This document shows, in pieces, positions 17,350 to 25,552 of a stretch of DNA of 64,000 nucleotides. Positions within the stretch are counted from its first letter, which is position 1. Each line of letters opens with the position of its first letter. The DNA is from Zeimonas sp050187175. Its GTDB lineage: Bacteria > Pseudomonadota > Gammaproteobacteria > Burkholderiales > Burkholderiaceae_E. Location of the stretch: assembly GCA_050187175.1 (NCBI GenBank), contig JBFWXS010000009.1, positions 62,001-126,000 of the forward strand. Reading direction: 5' to 3'. The position numbers and the translations under genes were made by a program. Under the pieces are notes generated by a model, which saw nothing but the letters and a program-made list of their open reading frames with translations, was not told where the DNA came from and ran no database searches.

Positions 17350-18489
17350 CTACCGACCGCCGCCTGCCGCTCCCGCGCCGAACGCACCGCCGAGAAAAGC
17401 CGCGTACGCCCGCTGAAAGTGAGCCACCCGCCGCTCGATGCCATCGCCAAGCAAGGCCCGCCGCCGCGCATGCATCAGTCCGGCCTGCACCCGCCGGCAG
17501 ATCGCCGCATCCTCGTCGAACACGCGCCGCGTGAATGCATGACCGTCGGCATGGATCCGTTCGATCAGCTTGGCGCCGATCTCGCTCTGCCCTTCAAAGC
17601 GCACGCCTAGCGTCCGCGAATGCACCCGCGTCGTCACCGCGTCGACCGGATCGAAGCGCTGGACGTGGAAGCTGTAGCCGAGGAACGACGTGACGGTCAG
17701 GTTCGGGAATACGTGGCGATGAGTGTAATGGTCGAAGCGCCACGGCCAACGGCCGATCTTCGCCGCCATGCTGCGATCGAAGCGCCGCAGCCACGCGGGT
17801 TCGGCAGCGTGCGTCATTGACGAATGCAACGGATGCGCCAGATCGTCGACCGGTACTTCATGGCCGCGCTGCATGCCGTCGACCTGCATGAAGGTCTGCC
17901 CGTGAACGGCCGGTACATGGTACCCCTCGAGCGCATTCTCGATCACGACTTTCCAGTTGGCCGGGACCGGCGCCTCGAACTCATCGAGCACGCCGTCGAT
18001 GCCTTGCGACATGCGCGACAGGAATGCATGGTCCGGCCCCAGGAACTCGGCTAGTCCCGGGCCCTGCCCGTCCAGCCGTACGAAGATGAATTGGCCGGCG
18101 GCTTCGCAGTCGAACTCGGTCAGGCGGTGCGCCGACGGGTCCGCGACCACTTCGGCGAAAGCCTGCGGCTGCGGAATGCCCACCGGCACGCCGCCGCGGT
18201 CGTAGACCCAGCCGTGATACGGACAGCGCGCCGGTCCGCGATGCAGGCCGGCCGGTGCCAGCTGCGCGTGTCGATGCGCGCAGACGTTCAGGAAGGCCCG
18301 CGGACGCCCATCGGCGTCGCGCTGCAGCAGGATCTCGACGTCGCCGATGCTCGTGACCCGATGGCCGTGCCCGTCGAGCTCGAACAGCAGGCCGGCGAAG
18401 ATCCAGCAGCGCCGGAACAGGCTGGCGTATTCATGCAGCAGCCACTGCGGGTCGCGGTAACTGACCGGGTCGATCGAGCCTGGCGTCAC
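17350..18489 (-). CDS. Rieske non-heme iron oxygenase (alpha-subunit type) in the glycosylation island
   Basis: This 379-residue enzyme has an N-terminal Rieske [2Fe-2S] domain (CAH, 16 residues, CPYH; about residues 71-93) and a C-terminal catalytic domain with the mononuclear iron motif ENALEGYHVPAVH (about residues 160-172). It belongs to the ring-hydroxylating oxygenase alpha-subunit superfamily, whose members hydroxylate or demethylate aromatics, amines and other small molecules using a separate reductase. No reductase or ferredoxin is adjacent. It starts 4 bases inside the end of the FkbM gene (overlap), so it is the last gene of a minus-strand run that otherwise builds a sugar. I infer it oxidises the glycan or its acyl group. 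This role is untested. Confidence 0.85.
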   Translation of the reverse strand: MTPGSIDPVSYRDPQWLLHEYASLFRRCWIFAGLLFELDGHGHRVTSIGDVEILLQRDADGRPRAFLNVCAHRHAQLAPAGLHRGPARCPYHGWVYDRGGVPVGIPQPQAFAEVVADPSAHRLTEFDCEAAGQFIFVRLDGQGPGLAEFLGPDHAFLSRMSQGIDGVLDEFEAPVPANWKVVIENALEGYHVPAVHGQTFMQVDGMQRGHEVPVDDLAHPLHSSMTHAAEPAWLRRFDRSMAAKIGRWPWRFDHYTHRHVFPNLTVTSFLGYSFHVQRFDPVDAVTTRVHSRTLGVRFEGQSEIGAKLIERIHADGHAFTRRVFDEDAAICRRVQAGLMHARRRALLGDGIERRVAHFQRAYAAFLGGAFGAGAAGGGR

Positions 18490-19679
18490 GCGGCCGACTC
18501 CAGCGGCAGGCCATCATCGCGTGGCGTGGCATAGACGATCGTGTCGTAGAAGTAGCTGCAATGGTGCCGCACGCGCAGCCGGTGAGCCGGCAGCAGTTCA
18601 TGCAGCGTCTCGCAGATGTCCAGTAGATCGGTCGCGTAGTGATACGACGCGATCGTCAGCCGCGGCTGCTCACGCTGCAACAAGCTGGCCGCGCCGCGCA
18701 GCGCGCGCGCCTCGAAGCCCTCGACATCCATCTTCACGAAGCTGGCTCGTTCGACGACATCGTCGAGCCGCACGCAGGACACCGTCACCCCGCCGTGCTC
18801 GCTGACGTGGCTGCCCATGGTGCCGGTCTGCGCGAAGCGCAGCGTCTGCGCCCGGTCAGCCACCGCATGCGGATGCGTGCGCAGGAACGGCAGCGGATAC
18901 GGGAGCACCGTCGGTACCAGCTGGTTCAGTGCCGCGAAGTTCTCGGCGTCCGGCTCGAACGCGTCGATGCCAGCGGCCTGCCAGCCGGAGGCGCCCAACA
19001 GCTTGGCGATCACCGTGCCGCGATGCGCGCCGCAATCGACGAAATGCTCGCGGCGCCCGACCACGAAGGTCTCGCTGTGCGCACCCGGGCCGAAGTATTC
19101 GTCGCGCGGCCCGAGCAGCACCGGGGCAAGCACCTGCCGGTCCAGCTCCAGGCGCTGCAGCAGCAGCGCATACAGCGACTGCCGGCTGGCCTCGTCGTCC
19201 AGCCGCTGTGCCAGCGCCAGCCAGTCGTCGCCACGCGCTGCCGTCCGCTCACGATAGGCCAGGACCGGCTCATAGACGCCCGGCATGTCATAGGCCGCCA
19301 GCAGCGCCAGCAGATCGCGCCGCTCGCAGCCCAGATGCTCGGCCAGCGCCCGGAAGCGCGCCTGCGAGTACGGCTGTAGTGTGAAGTCGACCGCCACGGC
19401 ACGCCGCCCGGCCGGCAGCAAGCGCGCCAGGCACGCGCCGGCGTCGGCTGAACGGCACACCGGGATGCCATGCAGCTCGGCCTCGCGACAGTAGTCATCG
19501 ACCGCCAGCACGATGCGCGCACCGCGCCGCGCCAGCTCGCCCAGATGCGCCAGGCCCAGCGTCGATTGCGGACCGAGCACCACGATCGGCGCATCGCGCA
19601 GCTCGGCAGTGCGCCGCGCCGGAGCATCATCGGACAGGGCGCGAATCAAGCGCGCCCGCAAGGATTCATGGATAGTCAT
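18486..19679 (-). CDS. FkbM-family SAM-dependent methyltransferase
   Basis: The C-terminal half (about residues 200-397) is an FkbM methyltransferase: HFVDCGAHRGTV is the SAM-binding loop and FVKMDVEGFEARALRG is the family's KMDVEG motif. The N-terminal half (about 1-190) holds a Rossmann-like stretch (IVVLGPQSTLGLAHLGELA) as found in bacterial surface-sugar methyltransferases of this group. ATG at 19679 overlaps the stop of the preceding acyltransferase gene (ATGA), so the upstream extension of the frame is not coding. FkbM enzymes commonly O-methylate sugars. Here the likely substrate is the flagellar amino-sugar, which is inference from the neighbours. Confidence 0.9.
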   Translation of the reverse strand: MTIHESLRARLIRALSDDAPARRTAELRDAPIVVLGPQSTLGLAHLGELARRGARIVLAVDDYCREAELHGIPVCRSADAGACLARLLPAGRRAVAVDFTLQPYSQARFRALAEHLGCERRDLLALLAAYDMPGVYEPVLAYRERTAARGDDWLALAQRLDDEASRQSLYALLLQRLELDRQVLAPVLLGPRDEYFGPGAHSETFVVGRREHFVDCGAHRGTVIAKLLGASGWQAAGIDAFEPDAENFAALNQLVPTVLPYPLPFLRTHPHAVADRAQTLRFAQTGTMGSHVSEHGGVTVSCVRLDDVVERASFVKMDVEGFEARALRGAASLLQREQPRLTIASYHYATDLLDICETLHELLPAHRLRVRHHCSYFYDTIVYATPRDDGLPLESAA

Positions 19680-20326
19680 CGGAACTCGAAACGGCGCGCC
19701 GGATTGCCGAGCACCGTGATGCCCGCAGGAATGCGTCCGATCACGACGCTGCCCGCAGCCACGGTGACGCGGTCCTCGATCACGGCACCCGCCGTGACCA
19801 CGCAATTGGGATGGATGGTGACGAAACTGCCGATGCGCGCCCCGCCGGCGATCGTGCAATGCCCATTGATCTGGCACCAGTCGCCGATGCGAGCATCGTG
19901 CCCGACGATGGTGTATTGCTGGATGCAGCTGAACTCCCCGATCGTCACGTCGACCGAGATGCCGACATGCGGCGCGATGATGCAGCCGCGCCCCATCCGG
20001 CTGTAGCGCGCCACCTCGGCCCGCGGATGAACGACAGTCGCGAAATCGACGTCATGCTCGTCGCGCAGCACGCGCGTGTAGTCGAAGCGCTGCACAGGAT
20101 CGCCGATCGCCGCCATGAACACTTCGTCCGCTGCCGGCTGCCAGCTGAACGGATCACCGACGACCCCGGCCCGCCGGCCGTACCCGTCAAGCGCATGGCC
20201 GCGGGTATCGAGGAACCCCTTGACGTCGAACAAGGGATTGTCGTCCTCGATATACGTCAGCACTTCGCGGCCGAACCCACCCGCACCGACGATCAGCAGC
20301 TTGCGTCGATCAATCGTCGGCGACAT
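19676..20326 (-). CDS. NeuD/PglD-type sugar N- or O-acyltransferase
   Basis: The 216-residue protein has an N-terminal nucleotide-binding fold (LLIVGAGGFGREVLTYI, about residues 10-26) followed by hexapeptide repeats forming a left-handed beta helix (GRGCIIAPHVGISVDVTIGE through GARIGSFVTIHPNC, about 110-190). The end, GIPAGITVLGNPARRF-like, is typical of NeuD, PglD and PerB, which acylate amino-sugars from acyl-CoA or acyl-ACP. With the acyl carrier protein and ketosynthase encoded upstream it may transfer a hydroxyacyl group onto the 4-amino group of a dideoxysugar. Its gene overlaps the FkbM gene and is separated from the reductase gene by an unusual 208-bp spacer. Confidence 0.88.
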   Translation of the reverse strand: MSPTIDRRKLLIVGAGGFGREVLTYIEDDNPLFDVKGFLDTRGHALDGYGRRAGVVGDPFSWQPAADEVFMAAIGDPVQRFDYTRVLRDEHDVDFATVVHPRAEVARYSRMGRGCIIAPHVGISVDVTIGEFSCIQQYTIVGHDARIGDWCQINGHCTIAGGARIGSFVTIHPNCVVTAGAVIEDRVTVAAGSVVIGRIPAGITVLGNPARRFEFR

Positions 20327-20534
20327 CGCAGCGCGCTTCCGCTTCTGTATCGCGGCGTCTGTCTGAGCGGAGCTCGCGAAGCGAGCGCAGCGAGTTACGC
20401 CGCGCCAGCCCCCAGGCGAGCAGCACAGGGAAGTCGGCCCGCAGGGCCGACCGCCGCATCCAGCCCGCCAACCGAATCACCACCCGCCGCTCCCCGCCCG
20501 GTCCACCGACCGCACCCATGCAGACATGCCGCCC
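20327..20534. repeat. Non-coding spacer with hairpin, probable dispersed repeat element
   Basis: This 208-bp spacer interrupts an otherwise tightly packed minus-strand gene run. It includes the hairpin GCTCGC-GAA-GCGAGC at 20372-20386 with the echo GCGAGCGCAGCGAG next to it. Read on the minus strand it begins AACTCGCTGCGCTCGC, a sequence type I recognise as a widespread intergenic repeat in Burkholderiales, often mistranslated as RRNSLRSLRELRSD. No credible gene is present. Confidence 0.5.
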
Positions 20535-21326
20535 TCAGCTGACCGTCAAGCCACCATCCATCACCAGCGTCGTCCCCGTCACCCACCGACTCGCATCCGA
20601 CAGCAGAAAGATCGCCGCATTCGCCACGTCCTCCGGCTTGCCGAAGCCCAGCGGATAGTGCTTGCGCTCCTCGTCCAGCGAGCCGACCACTTCCGCCGTC
20701 GCATCCAGCAGCGGCGTCTCGACCAGTGCCGGCGACAGGCAGTTGGCGCGGATGCGGCGCTTGACGACTTCCATCGCCAGGCAGCGCGTCAGCGCGATCA
20801 GCGCAGCCTTCGACGCGGAGTACGCACCGACGCCGGCCACGCCGATATGCGCGGCGATCGATGCCACGAACACGATGGAACCACCCGCGGCCACGCCGTT
20901 CCGTCGCAGCAGCGCCTGCGTCAGCAGCGCCGGCGCTTCGACGTTGATCGCCTGCACCTCGCGCAGATGTTCGACCGTCATCATCCGCACCGGGGCAAGA
21001 CGCGAAATGCCCGCGCTGTGTACCAGGCCGTCGACTGCACCGCCGAGCGCCGCGACCAGCGCGTCGCGGTCGGCCGCCTGCGTCAGGTCGGCGCGCAGCA
21101 TCCGATGGCTGCGCGGCGACAGGCTCTCCAGCAGTTGCTGCGTCTGCCCCAGGCGCTGCGGGTCGCGGCCGACGCCTATCACCTCGGCGCCGATCCGCGC
21201 GCACGATTCGACGATCGCACGCCCCAGGCCCGAGGTCGCACCGGTGACGAGCACGCGCTTGCCGGCGAGACTGAACGGATTGAACGAATCAGCCGGATCG
21301 GACGGCTCGGACTGCGGCGTCGACAT
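20535..21326 (-). CDS. Short-chain dehydrogenase/reductase, probable 3-oxoacyl-ACP reductase
   Basis: This 263-residue classical SDR carries the NADP-binding TGATSGLG motif (about residues 29-36), HSAG in place of NNAG, and the catalytic Ser (VFVASIAAH) with YSASK (about residues 169-173). Located directly after a ketoacyl-ACP synthase and an acyl carrier protein gene, it most likely reduces the ACP-bound 3-oxo chain to a 3-hydroxyacyl group, as FabG does in fatty acid synthesis. A sugar-keto reductase is the alternative. The first 20 residues are a Ser/Pro/Asp-rich extension. Confidence 0.85.
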   Translation of the reverse strand: MSTPQSEPSDPADSFNPFSLAGKRVLVTGATSGLGRAIVESCARIGAEVIGVGRDPQRLGQTQQLLESLSPRSHRMLRADLTQAADRDALVAALGGAVDGLVHSAGISRLAPVRMMTVEHLREVQAINVEAPALLTQALLRRNGVAAGGSIVFVASIAAHIGVAGVGAYSASKAALIALTRCLAMEVVKRRIRANCLSPALVETPLLDATAEVVGSLDEERKHYPLGFGKPEDVANAAIFLLSDASRWVTGTTLVMDGGLTVS

Positions 21327-21329
21327 CGT

Positions 21330-22382
21330 TCAGATCTCGACCAGATCGCAGACCACCGTACCGTGCGTCTGCACTACGCAGCTGGCCCATGACAGGCCGA
21401 CGCCGAAGCCGCTCAGCAACAGCCGGGCACCGTCGCGACGCAGTCCGGCCGCGGCCCGCGCCACCATGGTCAGCGGAATCGATGCGGAGCTGGTATTGCC
21501 GAAGTCGTACAGCGTGCTGGGCACCTTCTCCTCCGGCAGGCGCAGCTTCTTGCGGATGGTCTCGTTGATCATCCGGTTCGCCTGATGGAAGAAGAAATAG
21601 TCGATCTCGCCGATAGCCTGTCCGCTGCGTTCAAGCAAGGACTGCACGGCCGGCGGAATGCGCGTGATCGAGAAATTCAGGATCGCCGGCCCATCGAGCA
21701 CGATGTCGACGGCGCGCCGCACGATGCCGTCGGCGCCGGCCACCGGTACCAGATGCTCGGGCCGCAGCGGCAGCCGGTTGCCGCCCGCCGGGCAATAGAT
21801 CGCCTGATAGCCGGCGCCGTCGGTATGCATGTCGAAATGCATCGCCGGCGCCGCCGAATCGTATTCGAGCGCAGTGGCGGTGCCGGCGTCGCCGAACAGC
21901 ACCACGAAGCCCTGGTCCTGCGAATCAGGATTGGTCGACTTGTCGCCGACCAGCAGCAGCGCGCGCCGCAGCTTGCCGGCGGCCAGCATGCTGCCGACCA
22001 CGTACAGCCCGTACGGATAGCCGGAGCAACCCAGATTGATGTCGAACGCCAGGCAGCTCTGCGGCAGCCCGAGCCTGTCCTGCATCAGCACCGCGGTGCC
22101 GGGATACGGATAGTCGGACGACTGCGTGACGACGATCAGTGCGTCGACCGAATCGCGCGCCCAGCCCAGCTCGCCGAGCAGCCGTTCGGCCGCCGACTGC
22201 GCCAGGTCGGAGAAGCAGATGTCGGCAGCCGACTGGCGGCGATGCGCGATGCCGATGTTGCGCACCAGCCGCTCGCGCTCGGACAGCTGCTCGGGCGGGC
22301 AATCGAGGTTCGACACCGACTGCCGCGGCACGCAGCTCGCCACGCCGGCGAGGCGCACGTCGTTCAGGACGGCATAGGCCAT
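21330..22382 (-). CDS. 3-oxoacyl-ACP synthase III-like ketosynthase (FabH family)
   Basis: This 350-residue thiolase-fold enzyme has the FabH catalytic triad: Cys in DINLGCSGYPYGL (about residue 120), His in FFFHQANRMI and Asn in LYDFGNTSSASIP. FabH-type enzymes condense an acyl-CoA with malonyl-ACP. Homologues occur in the flagellin-glycosylation islands of Pseudomonas aeruginosa PAK (orfE) and P. syringae (orf3), where they are thought to help build the acyl side chain of the amino-sugar. It lies 3 bases upstream of the reductase gene and 2 bases after the ACP gene, strongly suggesting one pathway. Confidence 0.9.
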   Translation of the reverse strand: MAYAVLNDVRLAGVASCVPRQSVSNLDCPPEQLSERERLVRNIGIAHRRQSAADICFSDLAQSAAERLLGELGWARDSVDALIVVTQSSDYPYPGTAVLMQDRLGLPQSCLAFDINLGCSGYPYGLYVVGSMLAAGKLRRALLLVGDKSTNPDSQDQGFVVLFGDAGTATALEYDSAAPAMHFDMHTDGAGYQAIYCPAGGNRLPLRPEHLVPVAGADGIVRRAVDIVLDGPAILNFSITRIPPAVQSLLERSGQAIGEIDYFFFHQANRMINETIRKKLRLPEEKVPSTLYDFGNTSSASIPLTMVARAAAGLRRDGARLLLSGFGVGLSWASCVVQTHGTVVCDLVEI

Positions 22383-22384
22383 CG

Positions 22385-22612
22385 TCAGCCCGCCGTCAAC
22401 CGGTGCAGGTCGGCGATCGTCACGCAGCGCTTCAGGTCATTGCCGGTGATCGTGCGCCCGTACTCGACGTCGAACATGACGATGACGCCGAGGGCGGCCA
22501 GCGAATCCCACTCCGGCAGCGCGCGCAGCTCGGTTTCCGCGGCCACTTCGACCGGATCCTGGAAATCGACCGCAACCAGGAACTTCTCGATGAATTGTTC
22601 GATCGTATCCAT
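22385..22612 (-). CDS. Acyl carrier protein
   Basis: This small acidic 75-residue protein has the 4'-phosphopantetheine attachment motif EWDSLAALG with Ser at residue 37, matching the usual Ser36 position when read from ATG 22612. An in-frame ATG at 22630 would add six residues. ACPs carry growing acyl chains as thioesters. This dedicated copy sits directly before the ketosynthase and reductase genes and after the aminotransferase gene, so it likely serves the sugar acyl group rather than bulk fatty acid synthesis. Confidence 0.88.
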   Translation of the reverse strand: MDTIEQFIEKFLVAVDFQDPVEVAAETELRALPEWDSLAALGVIVMFDVEYGRTITGNDLKRCVTIADLHRLTAG

Positions 22613-22643
22613 GCTCGACAAGGTGTCCATCTGTATCCATCCA

Positions 22644-23807
22644 TCACGCAGGCAAGGTTCGGAACTCGTCGACCGTGAGGCGCACCGCCTGCGCGATCGT
22701 GTCGAGTTGCCGGCATTCGAGATCAGGGAAGAACGGCACGCCGACCAGGTCCTCGGCGAGCATGTCGGCCACCGGCGTGGCCAGCCGCTGCAGCATGCCG
22801 GGCGCGAGCGCGTGCCGCGGCAGCAGCGGCTGATACCAGCGGCGCGTGACGACGCCGAGCCGGGCGCAATGCCGTTCGAGAGCATCGCGACGCCCGGCAC
22901 CGGACCAGCGCAGCGACATCAGCACCGGCGCGGCCGGCGCCTCGCCGCCCTGCCAGATCAGCTGGCCGTCGGCCGCCTCGTCCAGCCGTGCGCGCTGCGC
23001 CAGCCAGCGCTCGCGCCGCAGCGGCGCTCGGCGCGGCCAGCGGTCGAACGCGGCCAGGCCGACGGCGGCATGATATTCCGACATCTTCGCATTGGTACCG
23101 GCCAGGTGCGAAACGCCCACCGGCACCGCGGCGCCGGCATCCAGGTTGATGCCGAAGTTCGACATCTGGCGCACGCGGCGGATCAGCTCCGCATCGGTGG
23201 AGACAACCAGTCCGCCCTCGCCGCTGGACAGCGCCTTGGTGGCATGCAGGCTGAACACCAGCGTGCCGCCGGCATCCAGCCATTGGCTGCCGAATGCGCC
23301 GGCGGCATCGACCAATACCGGCACGCCGCTGGCCTGCTCGAACCGGTGCCACTCGGGCAGCGGCACCGGCTGGCCGAAGGTCGCGACCGGCAGCACGGCA
23401 CGGCAATCCGCCTCGCGCAGCGCCCGGGCGGCAATCTCGGGCGTCAGCGCCCAGCTTCGCTCGTCCACGTCGGCCACCACCGGCAGATGGCCGGCGCGCA
23501 GTACGGCCGTCGCGGTGGCGACGAAGGTCAGCGCGGGTACCAGGACCTTGGAGCGAGGCGGCAGCTGCAGTGCGCCGAGCGCCAGCTCCAGGCCCAGCGT
23601 GCAGCTGCTGACAGTCGTCAGCGCGACCGGCGCACCCCCCGAGCGTTCGTTGAAGCAGGCCGTGAACCGCTGCTCCAGCTCGTGCACCAGCGGCCCGAAG
23701 TTCGAGTAGTGGCGCGATTCGTCGATGCGCCGCAGGTAGGGCCACAGTTCGTCTCGATCCGGCAGATCGGGAACCAGCAGGGGGACGGAGACGGACGGGG
23801 CGGCCAT
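22644..23807 (-). CDS. DegT/DnrJ/EryC1/StrS-family sugar aminotransferase (VioA-like)
   Basis: PLP-dependent enzymes of this family convert a nucleotide-linked keto-deoxysugar into an amino-deoxysugar. The 387-residue product from ATG 23807 has the family features: LVPALTFVATATAV, the PLP-binding DAAGAFGS, the Schiff-base lysine in SLHATKALSSGEGG, and a conserved NFGIN region. In P. aeruginosa PAK and P. syringae the equivalent VioA makes dTDP-4-amino-4,6-dideoxyglucose, and I infer a similar product. No dTDP-sugar dehydratase (RmlB) is in the window, so the precursor must come from elsewhere. An upstream in-frame extension overlaps the next gene and was rejected. Confidence 0.9.
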   Translation of the reverse strand: MAAPSVSVPLLVPDLPDRDELWPYLRRIDESRHYSNFGPLVHELEQRFTACFNERSGGAPVALTTVSSCTLGLELALGALQLPPRSKVLVPALTFVATATAVLRAGHLPVVADVDERSWALTPEIAARALREADCRAVLPVATFGQPVPLPEWHRFEQASGVPVLVDAAGAFGSQWLDAGGTLVFSLHATKALSSGEGGLVVSTDAELIRRVRQMSNFGINLDAGAAVPVGVSHLAGTNAKMSEYHAAVGLAAFDRWPRRAPLRRERWLAQRARLDEAADGQLIWQGGEAPAAPVLMSLRWSGAGRRDALERHCARLGVVTRRWYQPLLPRHALAPGMLQRLATPVADMLAEDLVGVPFFPDLECRQLDTIAQAVRLTVDEFRTLPA

Positions 23808-23818
23808 GGTCCGGCAGT

Positions 23819-25471
23819 CTATTCCGTCCGCACCGGCCGCGGCAACGGCGACGCAGCAGGCAGCCGAGCCGAACAGTCGCGCAGCGCCTGTTCCAGGTCG
23901 ACGTCGGTATGCAGATACCGGGGTTCGCCCAGCAGATGGTTCAGCCACATCAGCCGCAGCGCACGCTCCAGCTCCGCTACCTGGCGGCGATAGTCCATCG
24001 GGGCGCTGGCTCGCATCCGCTCCCGGATCTCGCTCCGATGCGCCCGCAGCCGCTCGGCATCGTCGATCAGCGCGAGCACGGTAGCCAGATACGAATCCGC
24101 GTCATGCGCCACCCATTCGCCCAGACCCAGGCCCTGCAACGTACGGGCGGTGGCCGCCTGGGCTGCCTCCTCGGCATCCAGCGCCACCACCGGCAGCCCC
24201 ATCCAGAGCGCATGCAGGCTGGTCGTGCCGCCGGAGATCGGCGCGGTGTCCAGCGCGACGTCGGCGATGTGCCCCAGCTGCATGAACTCGCGCAGCGGCA
24301 GCTGCGGACTGACCAGTACCCGGTCCAGCGGCAGGCCCAGGCGGCGCAGCCGGGGCTCGATCTGGGCCCGCGCGTCCTCCGGATTGCGCTCCTGGACCAT
24401 CACGACCAGTTGCACCGTAGGCCGCGCCTGCAGGATCCGCCCCCACAACTGCAGCATCGGATCGGTCAGCTTCTTGGCATTGTTCAGCGAAATCAGCGTC
24501 GCGAAGCCGTTCTGCCGCAGCGGCGGCTCGAGCAGCAGCGGCGAATCGGGCGGCGGGCTGTAGCAGGCCATGCAGCCGACGCGGAACAGCCGCTCGACGT
24601 ACCAGCGCTCGTTGCCGGGCGGATCGACGCCGCCGTCGGTGATCCGGTAGTCGATCGCGCGCATACCCAGCGTGTGCATGAAGCCCAGCCAGGTGACCTG
24701 CACCGGCGCGGCGCGGCGCGCGAAGACGAACAGCCGCTGGCCCACGGTATGGCCCGACAGATCGATCAGCACGTCGATCCGGTGTGAGCGGATCAGCCCA
24801 TGCAGCGCTTCGTCGTCCAGCGCGGCCACGTCGTGCCAGTGCGGCACCAGCGCCCGCAGCCGCGCCGTCACCTCATCGGCACGGCCCGACGAGTAGACGA
24901 ACACCTCGACCTGGGCCGCATCGTGATGCGCCAGCACCGGCTCCATGAAGAAGGCCACCGAATGCTCGCGGAAGTCCGCAGTGACATAGCCGATGCGCAG
25001 CCGCCGGGTGGGGGACGGTTCATTGTCCGGCGGCCGCACCCCCGCCGCCAGCGGATCGGCGAAGCGCTCGCCCCAGGCGCGATACAGCGCCAGCGTGCGC
25101 GCCGGGTCGGCAGCGGTGGCCGCGTGCATGTAGGCCTGCGATCCCGCGATGCGCCAGTCCTGCGGGGCGAGCTGCGCCGCCGCGTCGATCTGCTCGAGCG
25201 CGCGGGCGGTCTCGCCGATATGGAAGCAAGCCACCGCCAGCCCATGCGCCGCCTCTGCGTCCTGCGGATCGAGCTGGCGCGCCAGCTGCAGCTGCTCGGC
25301 GGCCTCGCGCCACTTCATCAACTGCACCATGATCATGCCGACCCGGGTCCAGGCCTTGGCGCTGCGCGGATCAGCCGCCAGCGCCTGCGCATAGTGGCCC
25401 AGCGCGGCGCCGGCGTCGCCGCCGGCCTCCGCCGCCTGCCCGGCGCGGATGCTCTCTATCGATACGCTCAT
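23819..25471 (-). CDS. TPR-domain GT41 (OGT/SPINDLY-type) glycosyltransferase, putative flagellin glycosyltransferase
   Basis: The 550-residue protein has three to four tetratricopeptide repeats at about residues 1-120 (ALGHYAQALAADPRSAKAW and following) and a C-terminal GT41 catalytic region: RIGYVTADFREHSVAFF, VDVLIDLSGHT-type segment, VTWLGFMHTLGM and the sugar-nucleotide site DTAPISGGTTSLHALWMGLP. GT41 enzymes O-glycosylate Ser/Thr of proteins, with TPRs binding the acceptor. Located between the chemotaxis operon and the sugar-building genes, it is the best candidate for attaching the glycan to flagellin. ATG 25471 was chosen because it gives the first TPR cleanly. Confidence 0.88.
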   Translation of the reverse strand: MSVSIESIRAGQAAEAGGDAGAALGHYAQALAADPRSAKAWTRVGMIMVQLMKWREAAEQLQLARQLDPQDAEAAHGLAVACFHIGETARALEQIDAAAQLAPQDWRIAGSQAYMHAATAADPARTLALYRAWGERFADPLAAGVRPPDNEPSPTRRLRIGYVTADFREHSVAFFMEPVLAHHDAAQVEVFVYSSGRADEVTARLRALVPHWHDVAALDDEALHGLIRSHRIDVLIDLSGHTVGQRLFVFARRAAPVQVTWLGFMHTLGMRAIDYRITDGGVDPPGNERWYVERLFRVGCMACYSPPPDSPLLLEPPLRQNGFATLISLNNAKKLTDPMLQLWGRILQARPTVQLVVMVQERNPEDARAQIEPRLRRLGLPLDRVLVSPQLPLREFMQLGHIADVALDTAPISGGTTSLHALWMGLPVVALDAEEAAQAATARTLQGLGLGEWVAHDADSYLATVLALIDDAERLRAHRSEIRERMRASAPMDYRRQVAELERALRLMWLNHLLGEPRYLHTDVDLEQALRDCSARLPAASPLPRPVRTE

Positions 25472-25552
25472 GTCGACGCAGTGTGAACCGCGCCGACCCA
25501 CCGAAGACGCGGATAACGGTGCGAAAGCCCCGCTATCTCGCGCCGCCGGCGC

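Noticed and set aside
20310..20519. 69-codon minus-strand frame reading RRNSLRSLRELRSD.
   Set aside because: It resembles the common spurious translation of a dispersed Burkholderiales repeat, overlaps the NeuD-like gene start, and has no coding support.
21585..23993. An 802-codon plus-strand open frame across the glycosylation island.
   Set aside because: The minus strand has intact KAS III, ACP and aminotransferase genes there. The plus-strand product is His/Arg/Gln-rich low-complexity translation.
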